A program made the translations under genes and the position numbers. From NCBI RefSeq assembly GCF_000018545.1, contig NC_012586.1, forward strand, positions 992,001 to 1,056,000: a stretch of DNA of 64,000 nucleotides, given 5' to 3'. Positions 57,982-64,000 of this stretch are shown one piece after another (the stretch's first letter is position 1; the number at the start of each line of letters is the position of its first letter). The notes beneath the pieces were generated by a model. The model did not search any database. It was given only the letters and a program-made list of their open reading frames with translations, and was not told the origin of the DNA. This stretch comes from Sinorhizobium fredii NGR234. Lineage in GTDB: Bacteria > Pseudomonadota > Alphaproteobacteria > Rhizobiales > Rhizobiaceae.

Positions 57982-59452
57982 CTTCGCCTCCCACGTCCAG
58001 ATCAAGACGATGGCCGTATGGGCCCTTCACGCCTTCGCCATTGCGGAAGCGGCGCAGCATGTCCTTGTCCACCTCAAGGATGCCGAGCGCAAACAGCTCG
58101 ACGTCGTTGGACGACCGCGTCTGTTCGAGCGGGCTGTAGAGGTCTTCGCCGGGCTTCGACGGCCGCACTATATGCGGGGTGACGACGATGACCAGGTCCG
58201 ACTCCCTTTTCAGGAAGCTCGTCGAGCGGAACAGTGCGCCGATTACGGGAACCTGCCCAAGCCACGGCAACTGCTGAACGTCCTTGGCATTGACCGATTG
58301 CAGCAGGCCGGCCATCGCAAAGCTCTGGCCGTCACGCAGCGCGACTGTCGTGCTTGCAGCACGCGAGATGAAGCCTGGATTGCCGTTGACGCTGATCGAA
58401 GGGTCGATTTCGGAGACTTCGGGTTCGATCTTGAGACTGATCAACCCGCCATCGAGCACAACAGGCGAAAAGGTGAGCCGCACGCCGAAAGGCCGGTAGT
58501 CGGTCTCGGTCGCAAGCGTCGCACCATTCGCGACAGTCGATTGGATCGGAACTTCGCCGCCGGCATGGAAGCTTGCAGTTTCGCCGCTCATAGCAATCAG
58601 GTTCGGCTGCGCCAGCCGGCGCACCAGGCCCTTTTGCTCGAGTGCGTTGATGACGATGTCGATCTGGCCGCCCGAGATTTCCAGTACCTTGGCAATCAGC
58701 TGCCCGAACGGCTGCATGCCGGTCGCCGCACCCGCGGCGTCTCCCAGCGTTCGCGCGAGATTACCATCATCGTCGACGGTGATACCTTGACTAGTCGTCG
58801 CCTTGCCGATGCCGTTCCTGCCCTGGCCGGACCAACCGATGCCAAGGTCGCGGCCGGTCTGGCGCGAGGCCTCGATTACTCGAACTTCCAGCATGACCTG
58901 CTGCGATTCGGCAACGCGCAGCTGGTTCAGGACCGGCTCCGCGGAATAGGACTGGGCGATTTCCATCACCCGCTGCAGTTCGACCGCATCGCGAACCGTT
59001 CCCGTCAGGCGAATGCGATCGTTGGAGTTGAACACCCGCACCTGTGCGGACGGTGCCGTAGAGCGGATCGCGGATGCAACTTCACTGAAATCGGCGGCAA
59101 CGCGCACGTCGATAACGCCGACAAGCGCCTTATTGTCGTCATAGACGGAGATATTAGTAGCACCCGTCTGCTTGCCGCGGATGAACAGCGACTGGTCTGA
59201 AAGGGGCACCACGTCGATCATCTCGGCGCTGCCGATAACCAGGTCGCCGAAGGGCTTGCCGGTCCTGACCGTTATCGTGTCGTTTGGCGCCAGCGTCACC
59301 TGCTGGACCGAACCGGTGAGGCTTATGAATTTTTCCTGGGCTTTGGCGGGGCCCACAACACTGGGTCCTCCGCCACCATAGACAACTATTGCCGCAGCTA
59401 TCGCCGCGAGGGTTCCGGCTCTTGCCGCCCCCTTTATGATTCCCTTGGACAT
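57962..59452 (-). CDS. cpaC: CpaC/RcpA outer-membrane secretin
   Basis: 496-residue secretin of the Flp/Tad pilus. Signal peptide of about 35 residues, N-terminal plug/N0-like domain (LAPNDTITVRTGKPFGDLVI), BON-like segment (RVFNSNDRIRLTGTVRDAVE), and the secretin domain (LEVRVIEASRQTGRDLGIGW; VPIQSTVANGATLATETDYR; LKRESDLVIVVTPHIVRP), where the last is the secretin signature. ATG 59452 is preferred over an in-frame start at 59500. Confidence 0.93.
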   Translation of the reverse strand: MSKGIIKGAARAGTLAAIAAAIVVYGGGGPSVVGPAKAQEKFISLTGSVQQVTLAPNDTITVRTGKPFGDLVIGSAEMIDVVPLSDQSLFIRGKQTGATNISVYDDNKALVGVIDVRVAADFSEVASAIRSTAPSAQVRVFNSNDRIRLTGTVRDAVELQRVMEIAQSYSAEPVLNQLRVAESQQVMLEVRVIEASRQTGRDLGIGWSGQGRNGIGKATTSQGITVDDDGNLARTLGDAAGAATGMQPFGQLIAKVLEISGGQIDIVINALEQKGLVRRLAQPNLIAMSGETASFHAGGEVPIQSTVANGATLATETDYRPFGVRLTFSPVVLDGGLISLKIEPEVSEIDPSISVNGNPGFISRAASTTVALRDGQSFAMAGLLQSVNAKDVQQLPWLGQVPVIGALFRSTSFLKRESDLVIVVTPHIVRPSKPGEDLYSPLEQTRSSNDVELFALGILEVDKDMLRRFRNGEGVKGPYGHRLDLDVGGEVVLSKK

Positions 59453-59516
59453 TCCCGCTTCAGCCTCCGCTCCTCGTTCAGCCACAGCGCCTGCGGGCAA
59501 AGCCGCTCCCCTCGCT

Positions 59517-60515
59517 TCACTGGATCATGCCGACTCGGTGCTCTTCGCGCTTCGTCGAGTTCCAGACGCCGACCGTGGCCCATTTTGGCTCCGCGGACAA
59601 GAGTGGTTCTGCTGTTCGCTCTGCAATCTGTACCTGTTTTTCTTTAACAGGTTGTTTCATTTTGTCTTCGACGGAGTCGATCCGGTTGCCGAGTTCATCT
59701 CCAACCTTGCGGACGAGATCCTCGATCGTCGCGAATCGCCCGTCATCCGCCGACTTTGCGAGGTCTGCAGAGATCAGGCCGCCCCCGAGATCGGCAACCG
59801 TGATCGGTCGCGTCTGCTCTACATTTGAGGAGGCGATGTTGCGCAGCGTGAGCGAAAGCGTGCCGATGCTCGCGCCAAGCGTCAGGCGCTGTGCCTCGTC
59901 GGTCGTAACCTCGAAGGTGACCGTCTTGACGATGGACGGCTCGTCCTTGCGCTCATCCGCGGTCTGGTCGACCGCCAGCACCTTCACACCCTGCAGCAGC
60001 ACGTCGACATAGGTCTGTTCGCTGTTGTTCTGCTGACGGACCACCCGGGTGAGTAGAACATCGACGCGATCCGAGGGACGCACAAAGCCGGCAACGCCGA
60101 GCACGTCGTTAACGCGGATGGAGACGGCCTTCATGCCCTGATCGAGCGCCGCAGACAATGTGGCCCGCTCCCCTGTGCCCGTGATCTTCGACGTGAGCAC
60201 CGGTTCGCCGGGATCGATCGCTTCCATGGCATAGCGCGGCTCCGTATCGTCGCCGAGAACTGCCTCAAGCGTCTGGAACGAGCCTTCCGGCCGCTCTTCG
60301 GAGGGCCACGGAATGGCTTTCAGGTTCTCCGAGCGCACACGGTCGCCGAAACGCATGGGCTTGGCGGCGACAACAAGCGTTCTTTCCTCGGCTTTCGGGG
60401 CATTTGCGGACACAAGCCGCGCCTGCTGATCGGCCAAAAAACTACGCGTTGCAAAAACCGCGCCCAATGCGAGCAATAGCGCTACAATAAGGCTAATCAT
60501 CGTTGAGGAACGCAT
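59517..60515 (-). CDS. cpaB: CpaB/RcpC pilus assembly protein
   Basis: 332-residue protein with an N-terminal membrane helix (about 6-24), an SAF-like domain (RTLVVAAKPMRFGDRVRSEN, ITGTGERATLSAALDQGMKA) and the RcpC domain (VRPSDRVDVLLTRVVRQQNN, VKTVTFEVTTDEAQRLTLGA). It precedes cpaC in the operon, as in other tad loci. ATG 60515 chosen; ATG 60500 is an alternative. Confidence 0.9.
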   Translation of the reverse strand: MRSSTMISLIVALLLALGAVFATRSFLADQQARLVSANAPKAEERTLVVAAKPMRFGDRVRSENLKAIPWPSEERPEGSFQTLEAVLGDDTEPRYAMEAIDPGEPVLTSKITGTGERATLSAALDQGMKAVSIRVNDVLGVAGFVRPSDRVDVLLTRVVRQQNNSEQTYVDVLLQGVKVLAVDQTADERKDEPSIVKTVTFEVTTDEAQRLTLGASIGTLSLTLRNIASSNVEQTRPITVADLGGGLISADLAKSADDGRFATIEDLVRKVGDELGNRIDSVEDKMKQPVKEKQVQIAERTAEPLLSAEPKWATVGVWNSTKREEHRVGMIQ

Positions 60516-60605
60516 GGCTTGGTACTCGCTGAAACAAGATACTTTAAAACTTATAGTATGGATCGGCGGAGGCAATGGCTCCTCCGCCGCTCATCGTGTA
60601 ACAAT

Positions 60606-60815
60606 TTAGCAAAGAGGGGCAGCGGGGTCGCAGCTCAAGTGCGAGGTGAAGAAAGTCCCCCAAGAAGTCCAGGCAGCTGCCAGATTGCCACTCACAGTAG
60701 TCACGGCTGCGATAACGCCGCCAACAAGCAGGCCCAGAAGGACCAGATATTCCGACAGCGCGACGCCGTCTTCTTCCCGCGCGAAAGCGGATACCTTAGT
60801 TACAAAAGCTTTCAT
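60606..60815 (-). CDS. pilA: Flp-type IVb pilin
   Basis: 69-residue Flp/Fap pilin, the major subunit of the pilus. The prepilin site is DG-VALSEY with Glu at +5 and Tyr at +6 of the mature protein, followed by the hydrophobic core LVLLGLLVGGVIAAVTTV. The C-terminus has two cysteines (SCDPAAPLC), unusual for Flp pilins and able to form a disulfide. ATG 60815 has AAAGGA upstream. First gene of the minus-strand pilus operon and preceded by a CtrA-type box. Confidence 0.93.
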   Translation of the reverse strand: MKAFVTKVSAFAREEDGVALSEYLVLLGLLVGGVIAAVTTVSGNLAAAWTSWGTFFTSHLSCDPAAPLC

Positions 60816-61133
60816 CGAGAAATCCTTTCAAATATACTCCGCGTGCCGCAAAATTCCCCGGGCCGCGCCGCCGTTGAGACCATCTCCCCGACTGCGTTGA
60901 TTAATAAACTGTTAATCTCTGGATCGTCAATCATTATATTTAGCAGTTTTACGCCGGCATTGCTTATGGTTAAGATAACAAACGAATATCTATGGCATTG
61001 AAGCGCAAAAAGTGGTATCGAATTGCCGTTCTCTGAGTTATATACTCGGGGTTACATAGCCCAAAGTGATTAGAAGTCCTTCAGTATCTTCTTAAAAGTA
61101 ATCAGTTTTGACTGCGTATGGAGTACAAGAAAG
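60816..61133. other. AT-rich divergent promoter region of the pilus locus
   Basis: 318 bases between the pilin gene (minus) and cpaA (plus), markedly AT-rich from about 60900. No gene. It should hold both promoters; a TTAA-N7-TTAA box is at 60901-60915. Confidence 0.6.
60901..60915. promoter_or_regulatory. CtrA-type box upstream of pilin
   Basis: TTAATAAACTGTTAA fits the CtrA consensus TTAA-N7-TTAA exactly and lies 86 bases upstream of the pilin start. CtrA activates the pilin gene directly in Caulobacter; use of the site here is inferred. Confidence 0.55.
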
Positions 61134-61691
61134 ATGATTGCCGAAATCAACATTTTAATTGTGGCAACAGTATTACTTTTACTTTATGCCGCCTGGAGCG
61201 ATTTCCGGCTCTGGAAAATACCGAACAGCGTCGTGCTCGCCCTCATGGCGGTCTACGCCCTCGGCGCCGCCCTGAAGCTTCTGACGGCCGAACAGGCCGG
61301 CGGGGCGTTAGGGGAGTTGATGGCAGATGACCTCGGTGCCGCACTCTTTTCTGCCCATGGCCTTGCCGGCGATGTAGGGGCCGGCTTGCTCCTCTTCGCC
61401 CTTGGCTTCGGTCTCTGGTCGTTCAGGCTCTTCGGCGCTGGCGACGCCAAGCTGTTTCTGCCGATCGGTGTGTTCATCGGCTGGAACGGCATGCTGCCCT
61501 TTGCGGTCTTCCTGCTGATTGGCGGCATCGCGGCACTGTTGATCCTCAAACTGCCGATGCCGCTGCAACTGGCACACTTTTCCGTGGCGATGCGGCTGGA
61601 AGAGATCCGCGCGACGCGCAAGGTTCCCTACGGTGTCATCATGGTCGCAGCGACGCTCCCCGTGATAGCCCTGCGGCCAAGCTTTGCCTGA
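61134..61691 (+). CDS. cpaA: CpaA prepilin peptidase
   Basis: 185-residue A24-family aspartyl protease of the inner membrane. The two catalytic aspartates are visible: Asp23 in YAAWSDFRLWKIPN and Asp104 in FRLFGAGDAKLFLP (GxGD motif). Five or six membrane helices. It processes the Flp pilin and TadE-type pseudopilins. ATG 61134 is divergent from the pilin operon. The spacing between the aspartates is longer than in the shortest family members because of a LTAEQAGGALGELMADDLG insertion. Confidence 0.92.
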   Translation: MIAEINILIVATVLLLLYAAWSDFRLWKIPNSVVLALMAVYALGAALKLLTAEQAGGALGELMADDLGAALFSAHGLAGDVGAGLLLFALGFGLWSFRLFGAGDAKLFLPIGVFIGWNGMLPFAVFLLIGGIAALLILKLPMPLQLAHFSVAMRLEEIRATRKVPYGVIMVAATLPVIALRPSFA

Positions 61692-61814
61692 GTGTGCTAA
61701 AGCATGTGCCCGCGGCGGAGCGATATCGCACACAAACGATCAGGGCTCAGGCCGATGATGGCAGTCGGCCGCGCCCCTGCTAATCCTGCGTCAACCCGTC
61801 TTGCTCAAGGCGTT

Positions 61815-62426
61815 CTACGGCCGCCGGTCGAGGCCGCCGAGCCAGCCGGTGTCGAGCTTCGGCACGGAGACGAAGAGCAGCTTGGAATAGGGGGTTCGCG
61901 CCGCTTGCGAGCTCGGACGAGGCGAGTTGCTCGATCTTCTCGCCCGCATACATGACGACGACCTCGTCGCAGATCGCCTGCACCGTCGACAGGTCGTGGC
62001 TGATGAACACATAGGAGAGGCCGAGTTCGCGCTGCAATTCCTTGAGGAGGTCGATGATTGCGGCGGCGACGACGGTGTCGAGGGCCGAGGTGATCTCGTC
62101 GCAGAGGATGAGCTTCGGCTCGGCGGCGAGCGCCCGGGCGAAATTGACGCGCTGCTTCTGCCCGCCCGAGAGCTCCGACGGCCGACGATGGCGCAGGTTG
62201 CGCGGCAGGCGCACCATGTCGAGCAATTCGTCGATGCGGGCGCTGCCCGCCGTTCGGTCCATGCCATGGTAAAGGCGAGCGGCCGGTCGAGAATATCCTC
62301 GATCGACTTCGCCGGGTTGAGCGCCGTGTCGGCATATTGGAAGACGATCTGCATCTCGCGCAGCTGGTCGCGCGAGCGCTCACGGGCACTGGATGATGAA
62401 CCACGTGCTTTCGCAAACAGGTTCAC
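61815..62426 (-). pseudogene. Decayed dipeptide/oligopeptide ABC transporter ATPase
   Basis: Reads as the C-terminal two thirds of an Opp/Dpp-type ATPase: SRDQLREMQIVFQYADTALN in one frame; a one-base loss at about 62272 moves LLDMVRLPRNLRHRR, the signature LSGGQKQRVNFARAL and Walker B LILCDEITSALD into another frame; a one-base gain near 61890 moves YSKLLFVSVPKLDTGWLGGL back. The N-terminal part with Walker A is absent. Two frameshifts plus a truncation make it inactive. No permease or binding-protein gene is near. Confidence 0.85.
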
Positions 62427-62459
62427 GGGCGATCGGCCTCAAATGCAACTCGCTCGGCG

Positions 62460-62993
62460 CGGCGGCTCTATGGTTCGCTCGGTTTCGTCGTCGATCGTAC
62501 CGTCTATCAATGCAACGGCGAGGCCGTCGCACCGCCGGAGGGTGATCTTCCGCCGGGAACGAGATTGCACGCCTTGGCGGGGGGCGATCTCGACGAGGTC
62601 ACCGCGCTCGATCTCGCTGCCTATAACGCCGGCCGCACTCATGTGCTGGCGCGCCTTCTTGATGTGTCGAAAGGCGTGGCGCTTGTCCGCGGCGACCGAA
62701 TGGTAGCCTATTCACTATGCCGGCGCTTTGGGCGCGGCCAGCTGGTCGGTCCGGTCGTGGCGGCAAACGATGCTGACGCGATTGCGGTGACGAGGCTGCA
62801 TGTCGCCGACCATGCGGGATCGTTCCTCCGCCTCGACACGCGCCAGAAAAGCGGCGCATTCGCTGAGTTCCTCGCGCAGTCGGTCTTCTCGTCTACGACA
62901 CGGTGACCAGCATGTCGCTCAGGCGACCTTGGCTGGTTGAGAAAACGAGCAGCGAAAAGCCTATTATTTATGGCCTGGCCACCCAGGCGCTGG
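62460..62993 (+). pseudogene. Decayed GNAT-type acetyltransferase gene
   Basis: Begins abruptly at about 62460 with LYGSLGFVVDRTVYQCNGEA and continues through DLDEVTALDLAAYNAGRTHV, RLLDVSKGVALVRGDRMVAY and SFLRLDTRQKSGAFAEFLAQ; at about 62890 the frame shifts and LLVYDTVTSMSLRRPWLVEK runs to a stop near 62993. This is the C-terminal part of a two-domain GNAT-type acetyltransferase; its N-terminal domain is missing and the 5' end abuts the truncated end of the decayed ABC ATPase on the other strand. Confidence 0.75.
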
Positions 62994-63097
62994 GATAGGG
63001 ATCGACCACACATGTGGTGCAGCCCAAGAAACGGGTTGAATTCGCAGCCTCGCCGCACGATTTTCATGGAAACCATGAAACGCGGGAGGCTGTGGCG

Positions 63098-63661
63098 ATG
63101 GGCCAGACAGCGCACCACTATCTGATCTTCGAAACGGCGGCCGGCTTCTGCGGCATCGCCTGGAGCGCGCGCGGGATCACCCGCTTCCAACTGCCGACCA
63201 GAAGCCCCGAGGCGACCGAGCGCCTTCTCCTGCGGCGCGTCCCCGGCGCCGAACCGCATCCTGCGCCGCCGGCGGTCGCGGAAGCTGTCGCCGAGGTAAG
63301 GCGCTATTTCGAGGGCCAGGAGGCGGATTTTTCCGGTTTCGAACTCGACCTCGAAGAACAGGACGCTTTCTTCAGGGAAATCTACGCGGCGGCGCGAAAG
63401 ATCCCCTGGGGGCACACGACGACCTATGGCACCTTGGCAAAGGAACTGGGTGCCGGGCCGGAGACGGCGCGGGACGTCGGCCAGGCCATGGCGAAGAATC
63501 CGGTGGCGTTGATTATCCCATGCCACCGCGTGCTGGCGGCCGGTGGCAAGGTCGGCGGTTTTTCCGCACCCGGCGGCGCCTCGACGAAGCTGCGCATGCT
63601 CGAGCTGGAAGGCGTTCACGTCGGGCCGCCGGCGCCGGCGCAACAATCCCTGGGATTTTGA
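63098..63661 (+). CDS. ogt: Methylated-DNA--protein-cysteine methyltransferase
   Basis: 187-residue Ogt/AGT-type suicide alkyltransferase that removes methyl groups from O6-methylguanine. The active-site motif is IIPCHRVLAAGGKVGGFSAP with acceptor Cys142; IPWGHTTTYGTLAKELG is the DNA-binding helix-turn-helix region with its arginine-finger equivalent nearby. No Ada N-terminal zinc domain. ATG 63098 has GGGAGG ten bases upstream; a start at 63014 would lie in front of any similarity. Confidence 0.93.
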   Translation: MGQTAHHYLIFETAAGFCGIAWSARGITRFQLPTRSPEATERLLLRRVPGAEPHPAPPAVAEAVAEVRRYFEGQEADFSGFELDLEEQDAFFREIYAAARKIPWGHTTTYGTLAKELGAGPETARDVGQAMAKNPVALIIPCHRVLAAGGKVGGFSAPGGASTKLRMLELEGVHVGPPAPAQQSLGF

Positions 63662-63702
63662 AACATGGCCGTCATGAAATCCCGGCCGGAGGGAGGGTGC
63701 AA

Positions 63703-64000
63703 TGCAGACCTTATCTGAGGCGCGGTTGGCTCCTCCTCACGACAGCGGGCTCTGGCCTGGCGAACGGCGGGAAATTCTCGCGTGGCTCGTCAACGAGACG
63801 CGAGAAGAACGCTTTATCGACAACATCTTCGTGGAGCTGTGCCGGAGATTGTCGGAGGCCGGTGTGCCCGTTGCCCGCGCGACCCTCCATTTCAGAATTC
63901 ATCACCCGCAATGGATCGGCGCGCGGATTCTCTGGCGGAAGGGACTGTCGGAGGCGGAAATCGACACCTACGAATATGGCGTCGAAGACAGTGACCGGTA
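63703..64000 (+). CDS. N-terminus of probable class III adenylate cyclase (3' truncated by window)
   Basis: Frame from ATG 63703, with a GGAGGGAGGG ribosome site, open to the window end (99 codons). The product contains FVELCRRLSEAGVPVARATL, HFRIHHPQWIGARILWRKGL and EIDTYEYGVED, which I recognise as the N-terminal region of the large family of rhizobial adenylate/guanylate cyclases; the catalytic domain would lie beyond the window. The call rests on this N-terminal pattern only. Confidence 0.7.

Noticed and set aside
57953..59200. 415-residue plus-strand frame opposite cpaC
   Set aside because: Antisense shadow; the secretin signature is on the minus strand.

Overview
The window looks like part of a large plasmid (or plasmid-derived megaplasmid) of a rhizobial alphaproteobacterium, most likely Sinorhizobium/Ensifer. 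This rests on three things read from the sequence: a Ti/Rhizobium-type traG-traD-traC / oriT / traA transfer region paired with a virB (avhB-like) type IV secretion operon; the DUF932-DUF1173-DUF7146-DUF2493-DUF736 backbone gene set that I know from rhizobial plasmids; and intergenic palindromes of the rhizobial mosaic type. No rRNA, tRNA, CRISPR array or intact insertion sequence was seen. The assignment is by recognition, not by search.

Bases 1-26456 are plasmid transfer and backbone. A virB4 (5' truncated by the window)-virB5-eexN-virB6-virB7-like-virB8-virB9-virB10-virB11 operon encodes the mating-pair channel. Next comes a backbone block: an internally deleted parB-like remnant, DUF932, DUF1173, a Toprim (DUF7146) protein, a DUF2493 SLOG-like protein, a pRiA4b ORF-3 family protein, vapBC, an orphan Phd/YefM antitoxin, a Phd-VapC pair, DUF736 and a 46-residue protein. 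Then come traG, traD, traC (minus strand), an oriT with a recognisable nick-region hairpin, and the relaxase-helicase traA (plus strand). traF, traB and traH do not follow traA.

Bases 26546-35430 hold a catabolic locus. A four-gene PotABCD-like ABC transporter (minus) is divergent from a GntR/FCD regulator, a class III aminotransferase, a ThDP-dependent acetolactate synthase-like enzyme and a short-chain dehydrogenase (plus). Two related palindromes of the type TTTTGTTGCAACAAAA flank the regulator gene and are its probable operators. The substrate is unknown.

Bases 35427-39895 are the least familiar part. Two paralogous OmpR-type regulators with degenerate receiver domains lie upstream of an alpha-oxoamine synthase whose Shine-Dalgarno sequence is buried in a perfect 10-bp hairpin, followed by a small 95-residue protein. 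A decayed MNT nucleotidyltransferase gene sits between the two regulators. This is the best candidate for an undescribed system.

Bases 40142-47287 carry a type I secretion ABC exporter and its membrane fusion partner, a hypothetical protein, a cluster of palindromic repeats, a divergent FAD oxidoreductase/Lrp pair, and a TadD-like TPR lipoprotein. Bases 47533-61691 hold a Flp/Tad (Cpa) pilus locus: on the minus strand pilin, cpaB, cpaC, a small lipoprotein, tadG, two TadE-like genes, cpaE, an L,D-transpeptidase, cpaF, tadB, tadC and an AAA ATPase, with the prepilin peptidase cpaA divergent. A TTAA-N7-TTAA (CtrA-type) box lies upstream of the pilin.

Bases 61780-64000 contain two decayed genes joined head to head (a peptide ABC ATPase and a GNAT acetyltransferase), an intact Ogt-type DNA alkyltransferase, and the start of a probable adenylate cyclase cut by the window end.
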